DNA from: Haliotis asinina
Lineage: Eukaryota; Mollusca; Gastropoda; Lepetellida; Haliotidae
Reading direction: 5' to 3'
Length of the DNA: 64,000 nucleotides
Assembly: GCF_037392515.1 (NCBI RefSeq)
Contig: NC_090287.1
Coordinates: forward strand, 7,175,501 to 7,239,500
Each line of letters opens with the position of its first letter. The first letter of the stretch is position 1. The position numbers and the translations under genes were made by a program. The notes beneath the pieces are model-generated. The model was not told where the DNA came from. It searched no databases and saw only the letters and a program-made list of their open reading frames with translations. Of this stretch, positions 1-11,457 are shown piece after piece.

Positions 1-1656
1 GTACCTGAATTCCAAAAATATCAAAAACAGCAGGAAAAGCAATATATTAATTTTACTTCAGAGAATGGGGAAGACTACAATGAAACCTTTTCAATACATG
101 AACTTCATACTGCCCTTGACCAAGCTCACGATACTGCTTCCGGAGGTATTCGTTATCAACTTCTGAAGCACTTGCCAGAATCCTGTTTAGAGACACTTTT
201 GCATATATTTGATGACATTTGGACAAGGGCAAAATTTCCTGCCTCGTGGCGAGATGCCATAATTGTGCCCATCCCTAAACCTGGACGTGATCATACTGAT
301 CCATCGATCATGGAACGCATGATAAATAATCGACTTGTTTGGTACTTGGAGACTAATAACCTAATAACAGATATACAATGTGGTTTCCGTAAAAATAGAA
401 GTACCATCGATCATTTAGTGCGTTTAGAATCTTTTGTTAAGAATGCCATAATTAATAAACAACACGCTGTGTCAATCTTTTTCGATCTAGAAAAAGCATA
501 CGACACGACATGGAAACATGGGATTTTAAAAGATTTACATGACTTTGGATTACGAGGCCGCCTGCCTCAATTTATATCCAACTTTTTAAATGACAGGCAA
601 TGTCAAGTCCGCGTGGGTTCAACCCTGTCTGACCATTATACTCAGGATCAGGGTGTCCCGCAAGGCAGTATTTTGTCGGTCACTCTGTTTAGTATTAAGA
701 TCAACAGTCTCTCAAAGGTTTTAACTGATTCAATCGATGGATCACGTTTTGTGGATGATTTTAATATTTCTTGTCGTGGTAAAAATATGCGCACCATTGA
801 ACGGCAATTACAGTTGTGTTTAAATAAAATAAATAAATGGTGCCTTGAAAACGGCTTTAAATTTTCTCAAACAAAAACTAATTGTATACACTTTTGTAGA
901 AAATATAAACCGCATAAAGACCCAGAACTATCTTTAAATGGCACTCCAATCAAAGTTGTAAAGGAGGCTACATTCTTGGGTGTAATTTTCAATTCTCATT
1001 TAACCTTCTTACCACACATTAAATCTCTTAAAGTTAAATGCCTGAAGGCACTAGATTTGCTGAAGGTTGTTTCCAATTCTAAGTGGGGAGGGGATCAAAC
1101 TACCCTCCTTCATTTATACAGATCATTGGTGCGATCCAAACTTGATTATGGTTTCATTGTATATGGTGGAGCCTGCAAAAGCAACCTGAAACTATTAGAT
1201 TCTGTTCATCACCTAGGTCTAAGACTTTGTCTTGGGTCCTTCAGCACTTCACCTATTGACAGTCTCTACGTTGAGACACAACGTCGTATAAAATTATCCT
1301 TACAATACATTACTAAATTATACTCTAATGAATCTAACCCTGCATATAACTGTGTGTTCAATCCACTTTATGTGGATTTGTATGACAAGAAGTCTTCTCT
1401 GGTTCCACCTCTAGGGCACAGAATTCAACCCTTTCTTTCTTTGGCCGGCATCGAGCTGAAAAACATAGCTCCCTCTCGTCTTCTTTCTTCTCCTCCCTGG
1501 CAGTTGGTTAGGCCTCAAGTCGACCTAACATTAACTTCATTTAAAAAATCAGAAACTAATGAATTACAGTATAAACAAGAATATAACCAATTAAAAACTA
1601 AATATAGCAATTACAAACCCTTATTACAGATGGGTCCAAGGATGGTGGCGCAGTAG
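1..1656 (+). pseudogene. LINE L0 reverse transcriptase (ORF2 fragment)
   Basis: The frame is open from base 1 through 1,656 (about 551 codons), with no start because the 5' part lies outside the window. It encodes the RT fingers, palm and thumb of a LINE ORF2 protein, which copies element RNA into DNA at a nicked target. Visible RT landmarks are the FFDLEKAYD motif (about 480-505), QGVPQGS (about 650) and the catalytic box FVDDF (about 750). Most families have YADD or FADD, but all copies here have FVDD. About 13 codons are missing in frame at about 302-309, where sister copies read NYRPIS and following residues, so the enzyme is probably dead despite the long frame. The last codons before 1,656 are already out of frame with RNase H. 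Confidence 0.85.
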
Positions 1657-2417
1657 CTTGTGCCACTGTCATTGGATCCCGAACAATATCTTCTAGATTG
1701 CCAGACAACAGTTCTATTTTCACAGCTGAAGCAAACGCCATACTAACGGCTCTTAAATATATTCAAAGACACCCTAAACGTAAACAATATATAATCTATT
1801 TCGACTTTCTTTCTTGCCTTCAGGCTATTAAAAATATTTCTTGCAAACATCCACTTTTAATAGAAATTATTGAATTGCATAATGATCTTGCTACTGGCCA
1901 ATACGACATCGTATTTTGTTGGTTACCCAGCCACGTGGGCATTTCTGGGAATACACTGGCTGACCTTGCTGCTAAGGCAGCACTCAAACAATCTGTGACA
2001 CCACTTCTTATTCCGTACACTGATTATAAAGCTAACATTAGGTCTTACATCCGTGATCTGATGTAGAAGAAGTGGGACACTCAAGTAGGTATCAACAAAC
2101 TACATGAAATAAAACCCTACATTGGTTACACTCACTTGGGTTGTCAGTCCAGATTTGAAGAGGTCATCATGCGACGATGTCGTATTGGCCACACACGATA
2201 TACACATGAGTATTTGTTTAAAGGTGAAGATCCTCCGTTTTGTATCCCTTGTGATGAAAGAATCACAGTCAAGCATGTCCTGCTTGACTGTGTGGAATAT
2301 TCCATCACAAGGGATCAGTATTTTAAATCAAGAACTATGAATGATCTTTTTAGTAATGTCAGTGCTCATTTAATCATTGCGTTTTTAAAAGAATTAGACT
2401 TGTTACATGACTTGTAA
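1630..2417 (+). pseudogene. LINE L0 RNase H and C-terminal domain, broken
   Basis: This continues ORF2 in a shifted frame. The RNase H core begins at the TDGS-equivalent near 1,630. It proceeds through FTAEANAI (about 1,718) and WLPSHVGISGN (about 1,920), the acidic and histidine positions typical of LINE RNase H. A frameshift at about 1,630 and a CAG-to-TAG stop at 2,064-2,066 break it. The C-terminal part (about 2,090-2,417) has the C..C and HVLLDC pattern shared with the other copies and ends at TAA 2,415-2,417. In the family this domain removes RNA from the RNA:DNA hybrid. Confidence 0.8.
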
Positions 2418-2655
2418 ATAGATTAATATTTTATGATTGGAAGTTGAATTAGCAACTAAGATTGTTAGTGGCTGTATCCTCGAAGGGGGTTGAAGTACCG
2501 TAAAATTATTGTCCTCCTGAGAGGGTACGTAAGTCCCAAAACGGTTTAAGTCAGATTTGATCTTCCACTTTTTTAATCGTAGAATATGTGTCATTTTAAT
2601 TTGTGGCTAATCTTGCATACAGTCGCCAACAGCTGAGGGGATGATGTAAATCCAG

Positions 2656-2705
2656 CCAGGGACCATGCCGGTAGCAGAGGTACTGTAAGTCCCCATGGTC
2701 CCTGG
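2656..2705 (+). repeat. Conserved hairpin in the LINE 3' UTR
   Basis: The arms 2,656-2,667 and 2,694-2,705 are perfect 12-bp reverse complements around a 26-nt loop. Equivalent arms occur at 26,334-26,344/26,371-26,380 and in L3 around 59,248-59,296, with partial covariation. This may be an RNA structure recognised by the reverse transcriptase; that role is inferred. Confidence 0.5.
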
Positions 2706-2960
2706 TATGGTGATCTACCCTCTGTTGTTGGCGATCTATGGCCTGTTTTTATAATGTACTGTCCAAATAATGATACAATCATTTTTTAAGTTTCCACGCT
2801 AGTTTTAATACTAACTGTGATAGTCTAGTGGTTTTACTGTCCTTCATCGACAGGGTCTTCATAATATACATATATATTCTTTTTGACACGTATGTTCTCG
2901 TCACGATATGGCTGCAATATTGCCGATGTGACGTTAAATGTTAACTCACTCACTCACTCA

Positions 2961-3138
2961 TGAGGCCGAACCGTTATGAATAGGATCTCCACAACAGAAA
3001 TGAAACCCTATTCAGCTGTTAACAAAACTACTATCCTATAGAATCGCCTTCTAATTTTTGTTGGCGCACAGCCAATTGCTGTAATACCTTCATATATCAA
3101 CACGAAATACATAATGCAAAGGTTTTCGAAAACAAACA
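2961..3138. other. Spacer, nothing recognised
   Basis: Short AT-rich spacer between the L0 tail and older LINE debris. No motif recognised. Confidence 0.4.
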
Positions 3139-3144
3139 GTGTCA

Positions 3145-3322
3145 TGTGGAATTAAGGAGCCTGCTGTTCAGGCTTCTTGTGACCACCCCTTGAAGACTTG
3201 TATCATCATGGGTGACTTGGACGCTCATGAACCCCTTTGGGGTACTTTCGACACAAACAGAAATGGGAAGACAGTAGACGATTATATGTCTTACAACCAT
3301 CTCTGTATAATTAATTATCAAT
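3145..3322 (+). pseudogene. LINE endonuclease fragment, decayed
   Basis: It encodes a short stretch aligning with the endonuclease of the local LINEs. It includes IIMGDLDAHEPLWG (in place of IMGDLNGHNPLWG in L3), which carries the metal-binding aspartate of the exonuclease-endonuclease-phosphatase fold. It is more diverged than L0-L3. Together with the pieces at 4.16, 5.38 and 5.54 kb it appears to be one ancient insertion. Confidence 0.6.
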
Positions 3323-4159
3323 AAAAAAAGCACATTAACATGCTAGTAAAGGAAGGTGGATTTATCGTTCACACTACGCAGACCTTTGAATGGTTAAATG
3401 AATTTGAATTTTGGGCCGCGGTGGGCTTGCTGGTCGAGCTGTCTTGGGCGCCAGGCTTGTGAACCGACGAGCTTGGGGACGTGATCGAGCCCAAGTGTGA
3501 TCGGGTGTAAATATCCCAACTTTGTGTGCAGATTTTTTCAGTGTTGTTACAGTCGCCCGTCTTCAACAATAATAACTCGAACAATCACTGTAACACTGCT
3601 GATTTAGGTTTCATTGTTTGTGAGAGAGTCACGTCATCGATTGTTTCAGCAACTTTATTTGCGTCAACTACTTGTGACAGTGTACTGTTGTCTACAGTAT
3701 TATTCCACTCGCGACTAAACATAGCGCAATCTGAAACTGAATGATATTTTAATCAAATATCCCGCGCAGATTTCGAAACTGAATATAGAATATGGCCATT
3801 GTACAAAGAAGTCACGTCATCCAGTCACTCAAGCTTGGTCCAAATACACCACGTCCTAGTGGACAATTAGAATGAAGTAAGTACTGCATACGTCCCAGTC
3901 CACCAGTGGGTACCTCGAACGGATGGGAAAGCCACATTAACTTGGCGTGCCTAGTGACTGCAAGAGTTGTATCATCCCCAGGGAGTTGATAAATTACGAT
4001 GTGCCGTTGAGATTGACATCCAGTCGTCGAGGGAAAAACAAAGAAGTGCTTTGAGCATCCCGTGTAGATGAGATGGACTATAGTGGTACATATACACCCA
4101 TACCCGTACATATGGCCAGTCCACAACCATCTGTTTGGCAGTGAACATTTTCCGAATTG
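3323..4159. other. Spacer, nothing recognised
   Basis: Low-complexity AT-rich DNA with no supported gene. Short open frames on both strands lack motifs and splice context. Confidence 0.4.
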
Positions 4160-4395
4160 TTTGAGTTCATTTTATTGATGTCCCTTAATCACTACTATTA
4201 TTCTATGATGAAGTAAACAAAATAGCCGATGAATGTATTCTAAACCTCTCTACAAATACACATATATGTAATCCAAGGTTTAATTATGACCTCATATAAG
4301 CTAGGAAGGAACAGAAAAAAATGAATACTATTTCCGTCGCCACCTGATAGCACACAATTTAAATTGCAGCTCTAATTTTATGTGTACATTTGAAA
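4160..4395 (+). pseudogene. LINE ORF2 linker fragment, decayed
   Basis: In broken frames it resembles the segment between endonuclease and RT in L1 (22,700-22,880): the IADEC-like start, the KPRFN-like run and the YFRRHP-like run are recognisable. It is probably the same old LINE copy as the fragment at 3,145. Confidence 0.45.
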
Positions 4396-4574
4396 ACTTT
4401 ACAAACCTTTATGATAATACTTTTACTTTTAGTGTTGAGTAATACTATTTGTATTGTTTGCTGACGTTTTCATACAGAAAGGAGCAATAAACCCATTTCT
4501 AGCATCATTATATTATTTAGTCAAAAGGCCATGTTTTCATCTTCAAAACAGTTCCTGTTTTATTAATTTACAGA

Positions 4575-5250
4575 CAGACAGTTTATTCAGTAAGGAGGCC
4601 ACTGGCCCATAATACATGTAGATAATAGTTTACACCTTTCACGTGCACATGAAATAGGATGTATATATAGCGCTCATTTGTTTCTACATTTTATAATATT
4701 GTTTACGTGTGACAAAAACAAACCGATGCTATGCATAACATCATAATGTTCATTTTGAAGCAGATTTACCATAGTGTGTACAGTATCGGGTTCTTGTATA
4801 TATTTAGCAATGTATTTGGCTCTTAAATCTTTGTAACAACTACACAAAAATATGACATGCCATTCGTTTTCAATATAGTCCAACCCTTTTCATTCACAGT
4901 AAATACAGAGTCTGTCTCTTAGTTCAGTATTTCCATATCTACCAGTTTAATTTACAGTAAAAACAAACTCTGTCAGACATTGGTATGTCATTATATCTTC
5001 CTATACCAAACCCAAAATTGCCAAACATGATCCTCGCTAGAAGAGATTTACATTGGAGAGACTGGTAATGATAGGTGCCTTTCTTCGTGCAGTAATAATT
5101 TAATGCGTTTACAAGCAAATGAATTTGAAAGGTTATGAACAGTGGCAGACCATGATTGTTTGAGATTATAAGAATGCCGAAGTTTAAACTGCTGCATAAA
5201 TGCCTTGCTATCACCGACATCCTGCGAGAGCTATACAAACCCAAAACCAA
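4575..5250 (-). pseudogene. C-terminal part of a different LINE, reverse strand
   Basis: Two reverse frames (5,250-4,939 and 4,883-4,674) together read like the C-terminus of a LINE ORF2 from another clade. An SLLARIMFG run is followed by DRVCFYCKLN, then NEWHVIFLCSCYKDLR, the usual C-x2-C, H, C pattern seen after RT. One or more stops or frameshifts separate the halves. The direct repeat of CAGACAG near 4,575 may be its 3' end. It sits inside the older + strand LINE debris, so it inserted later. Confidence 0.5.
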
Positions 5251-5374
5251 AAGTGAATAAGATATTTTTTATTATGTTTGTTGCTCATGTGGTCCTACCT
5301 CACTCACCAAGAGATTTCAAAATACTAGTTTTAGAGACAACGTTGGACATGTTATACGACATTTGAACATCTCG

Positions 5375-5465
5375 TAAATTTCTTTCATTTTGGCGTGATG
5401 CTACAGCTGTATCTATACCACACCCTGGATATGATCATGTCAATACCTCTAATGATAGACCTAAA
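5375..5465 (+). pseudogene. LINE RT fragment, decayed
   Basis: It resembles the RT stretch WRDAIIVPIPKPGRDHTD of L0 (about 247-300) with many changes. It is part of the ancient LINE relic between 3.1 and 6.0 kb. Confidence 0.45.
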
Positions 5466-5539
5466 AGTTTTAATTAAATATGTATTGTCAACATGTCAGT
5501 GATTTCTTTTAAACTGATAAACTAACATTTGTGCCTGTA

Positions 5540-5985
5540 CCTGAAATTGTTATTGTCAGTGGCTGTGGCCTCAAATGGGGTTAAGGTACTATAAAATCAT
5601 TGTTCTCCCGAAAGCATATGTCAGTTTCAGAGCAATCAAAGTATATATAATTTATAACTCGGTTTTTTTATTCGTAGAATATTTCTTCTTTTTAATGCTT
5701 AGCAAATTTGGTCATAATTATCAACATCTGAAGGGATAGTGTAAATCCATCTAAAGTCGATGCAGGTAGCAAAGCACTGTAAGTTCCCATGGTCTCTAGC
5801 ATGGTGATCTAAGTATCTAAGTATTCTTGTTTTACGTATTAATGTGTGATAGTCCAGGTATTTTACTGTCGATCGATTACTGGCTTCTTAATCTTATTAT
5901 CCAGGATGTATATTTCATAATTTCCTGTCAGTTTTGACTGGAATATTGCCCTTGTGACGCCAAATGTTCACCCTCTCATCTATTC
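5540..5985 (+). repeat. LINE 3' UTR relic
   Basis: Follows the same order as the L0 3' UTR (about 2,455-2,960): a GTCAGTGGCTGTGGCCTC-like block, the GAAGGGATAGTGTAAATCCA block, CTGTAAGTTCCCATGG, and a terminal block ending near 5,985. It is heavily diverged, consistent with an old insertion. Confidence 0.6.
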
Positions 5986-6098
5986 ACTGACATAAACCAC
6001 CTAAAACGAGCAATAGAGAGACACTATTATTCTATAAAGTGTTTAAATATTTAATCTCACTACCTAAAACATACACACAGTTACTATCTTTTACTCAC

Positions 6099-6141
6099 CA
6101 ACAGAGGCGCTGACAATGACGAGAAACAGTGTAACTTTCAT
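6099..6141 (-). pseudogene. Orphan signal-peptide exon (cysteine-rich peptide gene, copy A)
   Basis: On the reverse strand, ATG at 6,141 opens a 43-nt coding exon encoding MKVTLFLVIVSASV plus one base of a glycine codon, followed by donor GTGAGT. It matches exon 1 of genes B (30,341-30,383) and C (46,448-46,490) in length, phase and sequence. About 200 bp upstream also match, including a TATA-like AATATAAG at 6,191-6,202. I found no exon 2, 3 or 4 downstream; that side is ancient LINE debris. It is probably a truncated gene copy. Confidence 0.65.
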
Positions 6142-6190
6142 GTCTGAGGGTTAAACAAATGCTTTCAGAGTAAAGTCGTCATACTGTCGA

Positions 6191-6202
6191 TCCTCTTATA
6201 TT
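6191..6202 (-). promoter_or_regulatory. TATA-like box of copy A
   Basis: Reverse-strand AATATAAGAGGA, about 50 nt upstream of the ATG at 6,141. It sits at the same place as the boxes of genes B (30,434-30,445) and C (46,540-46,551). Confidence 0.5.
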
Positions 6203-6360
6203 GTATCTTTGACTCGTGATGCCAACGCCAATCCCAAGATTTAGAGTCACGATGTTGTGATTCCATGTACAACAGCTGCATGCAAGAGTTTTCTTCCCGT
6301 GAGTGGTTAAGTCATAACATGCAGATAAACACAGATAGCCTTCTACTAATGGCCCATTTG

Positions 6361-7109
6361 TGACCAATCTTCTTATATGTGAGCGAAGCGAGCAAATGTT
6401 GGCAACGCACTTCCCTCGCTTCGGTTCAAAAAATATTTTTCATGTCATAATAAGATATCGCTACCATCCAAAGTACACTCCCACTTCCCCACTAGGTTGT
6501 GCTCTCAGATTTCCAACCCCATATTTAATAATTACTCACGTGAAATATGTTTTATTCAGCATTCTATCCGCCACTCGTGGTATTGAGATCATTCTTTACC
6601 TCCATTACCCCTGCCAGCTTCCGGTTCAACGGAGTGGAGGAACAAGAATATGCAGAAATAAAAAAGAAATACCATATTGCGGAATTCTGTCATGACCCTG
6701 TTTGGGTTTATGTGTCTTAACTGTGGTCCTTATTGTTAGTTTTTTTTGTAACATTTATTCTACAATAGAAACACTGCTGACGCAATTGTCGTATGAACCA
6801 GGGGAGGTAACTCTATTCCACACGGAATAATAACCTGTTCCTTCACTCCGTTGAACCGGAAGCTGGTAGGGGTAATGGAGGGATGTACCACGAGTTGCGC
6901 TTAAAATGTTGAATAAAACATATTTCACGTGAGTGATTATTAAATATGGGGATGGAAATCTGAGAGCATAACCTAGTGAGGAAATGAGAGTGTACCTTCG
7001 ATGGTAGCGATATTTAATTTGACATGAAAAAAGTTATTTTTTTAAACGAGGCGAGGGAAGTGGGTTGCCAACCTTTGCTCGCTTCGCTCGCATATAAGAA
7101 GACTGGTAA
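6361..7109. mobile_element. Foldback/MITE-like element with long inverted repeats
   Basis: Arms of roughly 280 bp (about 6,361-6,650 and 6,835-7,109) are imperfect reverse complements around a ~185 bp centre. The outer ends share TCTTCTTATATG with GAGCGAAGCGAGC. The inner ends share CCGGTTCAACGGAGTG with its complement. No transposase is present and I could not fix a target duplication. The element lies just upstream of the copy A promoter. Confidence 0.65.
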
Positions 7110-8106
7110 TATCCTCTACGCTGCGCAACGCTATTTGCGCCACAGTTTGCCTGTGGTTGAACTGACACGTTTCTACAAATAAAAATATATAACATAAACA
7201 AGGTTCAGCGTCATATAGAGGGCATATCAAGAGTGTCTTCACAGTCTAGAAACTGGGTAGATGACAATTAGGAATACCTTACGGACATACAACTTCTTTG
7301 TTCTGTTTTTGCGACGTTTCAATGTATGCTAATGTCGCTGTAAAGAAGTCGCATATCCATAACAACAGTCCTCTCCTTCTATATCAAAAGTGCTCTCAAA
7401 AACAGTAAAAAAGACTATTTTGTACCTCTATTCGTTGATCCAGAGATGGTACTTCTACAGCTGTTTCACTGATTGCATGTATTTCAAGTGAGTGATTCAG
7501 TGGAAGGGAGAAGGTTTTGGACCGTTATTGTACAGTATCAGACCATCGGTACATCAGGAGGCAATATAAACAAAGGTGGGGCAACCTTTTCCATTGCTAC
7601 TAAACCATAAGCATATGTTTCCTTCAGCAATATTACACCTGTATGACGTTGTTTGGAACGGACGATCCTGTGATTGTCAACATGCGATACGATGACATAA
7701 AATGTATTTATGAATCACTATGAAATAGTGCACCACCGGTGGCACCCCTCATAGCACACACCACTACTTTCATTTTGAGCTCCAAAACAACAATGTTGCA
7801 GAAGTTCCAAACATCACAATTACTAGTACCCAATAAGAAGCGAAAATATGGTTGCAATAGGGTTGCCAACTTCATGTCATAATTTCTCATCCAAAAGGTC
7901 CCAATGTACCCTGAAATTCAGCATTCACACAATGTTTTCATTATATTTGTCTGCAGTTTGGGCAAATTGTTCTGAACTACATTCATGGTCATTCATTACC
8001 ACGTTTGGTTGATCGAGAAATGAAGTTTTTCCTTCTAAACCTCTCTATATTTTGTGCGTTTCCCATTTCCAAGACCTGTGAAGGTCCGGATAGAATAGGC
8101 CTTCAT
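7110..8106. other. Spacer, nothing recognised
   Basis: About 1 kb of AT-rich DNA. Small frames on both strands show no motif, repeat or splice signature that I can support. Confidence 0.4.
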
Positions 8107-8330
8107 AAACCCATGCTTATCATAAAAGGCGACTATGCTTGTCGTAAGAGGCGACTAACGGGACCAGGTGGTCAGTTTCGCTGATTTGGTTGACACATGT
8201 TACCGGTTCTCCACTGCAAAGATCGATGCTAATGTTGTTGATCACAGGGCTTGTCTGGTCCAGACTCGTTTATTTACAGACCGCCGCCATATAGCTGGAA
8301 TATTGCTGAGTGCACTCACTCACTCCAATT
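8107..8330 (+). mobile_element. SINE with LINE-like tail
   Basis: It begins near CCCATGCTTATC and GGCGACTAACGGGACC, runs through GGTTGACACATG and GTCTGGTCCAGACTCG. It ends with TATAGCTGGAATATTGC and a CACTCACTCACTC tail. Diverged copies lie at 49,603-49,790 (+) and 63,613-63,785 (-). The tail resembles the 3' end of the local LINE, suggesting LINE-dependent retrotransposition. Confidence 0.65.
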
Positions 8331-8910
8331 TTCGGCACCCGTTGCGAGCCACCTCCTCGTGGTGGGTGCTGGGTAACGCTAAGAGCTCGCCGACACCCCT
8401 GTTGTGGTCCACCAACCCGTTTGCCGTGGGTTGCGGCCCTGTGTCGGCGGAGGAGGGGATCCTGGTGGTTGAGGGCAATAGGGGCTAGCAACCGTGTTCC
8501 TGTTGCTCAATACACCACTTTGGCCCTGACTTCGCCTAGACGGGTAGTTGAATGGGCCCGGTTCAACCAAGCGGCTGGTCATGCATGGAGTGTATATATA
8601 CATATGTATATATGTCATTGCACAAATTTTATTTGGACTGTTACTCTCGGTCTTGGCCTATTTGTTCATTGAGCTTTTCTGATTTTAAAATGCATTTTTC
8701 AAGTTCTGAACTTTTGCCTAGAGTCGTATGCCCAGAAGGCGTTGGCTCATGGGCCAGTCTGGTAGATTAATTATTTATAATTCTTCTGCTGGAGTATATC
8801 ATCCGGGTATCCTTGGTGCTGCAAGCTGGAGGCCCGCTTGCTTTAGCATTGTCCTTGTGATCATCCGTCGTGGGTGGGGAGCTCGGATGATGAACCATAT
8901 TACACTAACT

Positions 8911-10161
8911 ATGGCTTATGAAACTCCAACAAAAAAAAAAAACGTCCACTTGATATTGACCCTGTTGATACTGACCATAGACCGTCTGCATCGATTGAGT
9001 ATTGGCCGCGTTTCATTGTGATTGAGACTCCTCACAAGACACCGTTAAAGTTGAACCCCTTTGCTGTATCCAAAGGTATTCAAGGTATTGTTGGGGATGT
9101 GAAGAACGTAACACGCTTACGTTCGGGTGTCCTGCTAGTCGAGTGCGGGAAAAAGCAGCAAGCAACAAATCTGATGAACATTAAATCTTTCGTGGCCATT
9201 CCGGTCACGGTCTCTACACACAAAACCTTGAATACAAGTACAGGTATCATCAAAGATCGTAATCGATTGTTTGCTGATATGTTCGAAATTGACATTGCAT
9301 CAGAAATGAAAGATCAAGGTGTGCTGTGTGTAAAGCGATTTTCAACCCGAAAAAACAATGAAACATTCCAAACAAATACGTATCTGTTTACTTGTTCATG
9401 TCCAAATGCTCCTAAATCAGTAAAGGCAGGTTATTGTAACATGCAAGTTGAAACCTACATCCCCAACCCGCTCAGATGTTTTAAATGCCAGAAATAAGGA
9501 CATGGTGTAAATACTTGCACATTGTCTGCTGTGTGTGCTCACTGTACATGTGGTGAGAAAACACACACAACAGAAGATTGTGACAGTGATTTCAAAAAAT
9601 CCACCAACTGTTCAGGCGACCATTCATCTTCTTCGAAACAGTGTCCTATTTGGAAAGAGCAAACGGACATACACAGAATAATGTTTACTCAAAATATCTC
9701 TTATTCTGAGGCAAGAAAAACTGGTGAAGAGGTCTGACCTTCCAGAGAGTTAAGTTACAGTAGCAAAAACATCATCAGAGTCTAGCTCTAAAATAACAAA
9801 ATCATCCACAAGCTGCCAGACTACCTTGACTTGGGTAAATTGCGACTCTCCACAGATGCTACACCCTGCTATATCATCTCAGACTGAGGAATCACTTCCT
9901 AGTGCATCAAAGTCTTCTTCTGATCACAAATCATCATCATTTCAGTCACACTCAAAGTCTCAATCGACAGCTGATGCCTGATGCTTTAAAACAACAAAGT
10001 GGCAGAGCTCCTAAAGGATCACAAAATAAAATTCAATTGTTTAATAAATATGTGTCTCTTGAAGACATGGACGTTTCTGAAAACGTCCATTCTAGGGCGC
10101 CTAGCTTGTGCCCTCCAAAAGAGTGCAGGTAGATCCCCAATAAATCCCCCCCAAAAGATAG
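8911..10161 (+). pseudogene. LINE L1 ORF1 (RNA-binding, zinc-knuckle protein), broken
   Basis: The ATG at 8,911 matches the ORF1 start of L3 (54,618). A 12-A run at about 8,931-8,942 shifts the frame. An in-frame TAA replaces a codon just after RCFKCQK (about 9,498), and more breaks follow after 9,737. The middle part (about 9,018-9,497) is the conserved ORF1 core. It is followed by three cysteine clusters: CFKCQK with C, CAHC...H...C, and a C..NCSGDH....C type. In LINEs this protein coats element RNA in the ribonucleoprotein particle. It ends with a basic tail and TAG at 10,159-10,161. Confidence 0.75.
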
Positions 10162-10891
10162 TTTATTCCATTAATATTGCACAGTGGAACTGCAGAGGAT
10201 TGAGGACTAATTTAATTTACATGAATTACATCTATTAGTCCAAGATTTTACACCTTCAGCAATATGTCTCCAAGAGACATATTTAAAACAGACAGATACA
10301 TTTGACCTTCGTAATTTTAATGCATATCATTGTTTTTCACCTCCGGGTGATAGGGCCACTGGCGGATCATTCATTCTAGTCAGACAAAACGTTATTCAAA
10401 GCCCTGTTCCACTTATTACTAATATACCGGCTCTTGCAGTGAGAATTACATTACATGTAGCGTTTACGCTATGCTCTCTTTATATTTCGCCGTCTTCGAC
10501 GTTTGCCAAAACCGATCTTCAAGCTCTATGTGACCAACTCCCGAAGCCTTGTATTATAATGGGAGATTTAAATGGGAACAACCCACTCTGGGGTAGTGTA
10601 ACTACAGACGCTACAGGTAAATTGTTGGAGGACTTTTGTTCTGACGATGATTTATGTATTTATAATGATGGTTCCAACACATATTTACACCCTGGGACAG
10701 GGCCCTATTCTGCTCTCGACTTGTCACTCACAAATTCAGAACTACTAAATGAATTAGAATGGACAGTCGACGATGACCTCTTTGGAAGTGACCATTTTCC
10801 TACCATACTAAAATCTGTAACTCCATCGGATGTTCCTCCATCATCAAGGCTGAATTTTAAAAAGGCTAACTGGGCTTTATATGAAACACTG
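10162..10891 (+). pseudogene. LINE L1 ORF2 endonuclease, split by BEL/Pao
   Basis: It encodes the N-terminal exonuclease-endonuclease-phosphatase domain of ORF2. Landmarks are AQWNCRGLR (about 10,180), the QETYLKQTDTF-like glutamate site (about 10,268), IIMGDLNGNNPLWG (about 10,555) and the GSDHFPT histidine site (about 10,787). A frameshift sits in the 10,220-10,440 stretch. The BEL element inserted in the linker that follows the endonuclease. This domain nicks the target to prime reverse transcription. Confidence 0.75.
10887..10891. repeat. Target-site duplication CACTG (left)
   Basis: CACTG immediately before the left BEL LTR, repeated at 22,645-22,649 after the right LTR. Five base pairs is usual for BEL/Pao integrases. 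Confidence 0.9.
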
Positions 10892-11457
10892 TGTTCTGAA
10901 GGTTCTTGTGTGAATATATCTAATCAACTAAACGTGATAACACTTATTGTCTGTGAGGAACTAAACGTGATAACAATTATTTCTAATGAGCAGCTGAAGA
11001 ACTAAATATGATAACACCTATGCGTAAACAGGAATGTGTGAAGGACTCATTAAATGATCAAACTTTTTGTTGATGAATTTCTAGGAATTTAGCTAAATTT
11101 ACTAACTCCTAGTATCTAATTGCTAACTCTGCTAATGTTCCAAACCCGACTAATACCACACTAATCTAACCTCGAAATGTCTAACTTCTAACTTTCTTTA
11201 CTTAAAAAAACCCCAACTGATTGTCTAAACCAAAATATAAACCTAACCTAACTCAAAACGTCTGTCATCTGCGATGTTGAAAAACCAACTAACCAAAATG
11301 TTTAATATTGAATCTGGGATCCTGTAAGTTGACTCGCATGTAAATCTCGTGCAGTCAGTGTCTATGGAATGAACGAAATGGATGTGTTCCTACGAATGTT
11401 TGTTTATTCCATAAGCACTAACTGAACGAGATGCGTTTTTGTGAACACTCCCGAACA
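10892..11457 (-). repeat. BEL/Pao 3' LTR (left)
   Basis: 566 bp, TGTT...AACA. By eye it is identical to 22,079-22,644 except for two substitutions in the CTCGTG/CGCATG stretch (about 11,347-11,350 here). Confidence 0.95.

Larger units (their letters stand above)
1..2960 (+). mobile_element. LINE L0, I/Nimb-like non-LTR retrotransposon, 3' part
   Basis: Truncated by the window edge. It contains reverse transcriptase, RNase H, a terminal zinc-finger-like tail and a 3' UTR that ends at the CTCACTCACTCA tail near 2,945-2,960. The same order is seen in three other copies here (from 8,334, 34,579 and 54,061). RNase H downstream of RT and CCHC knuckles in ORF1 of sister copies place it in the I group of LINEs (I, Nimb, Jockey relatives); the clade is inferred from motifs only. 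The 3' UTR holds a perfect 12-bp inverted repeat (2,656-2,667 with 2,694-2,705). Confidence 0.88.
8334..10891 (+). mobile_element. LINE L1, 5' part, up to the BEL/Pao insertion
   Basis: It starts with the GC-rich 5' UTR shared with L2 (34,579) and L3 (54,061), recognisable by CCACCTCCTCGTGGTGGGTG. ORF1 follows (8,911-10,161), then ORF2 endonuclease. The element is interrupted at 10,891 by the BEL/Pao LTR. It resumes at 22,645 after a duplicated CACTG, and the reading frame continues across the duplicated target. Confidence 0.9.

Noticed and set aside
8310..8672. Long open frames on both strands in the GC-rich LINE 5' UTR (also at 34,567-34,803 and 54,030-54,284)
   Set aside because: They vary in frame among the three copies and carry no domain. 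GC richness alone explains the lack of stops.
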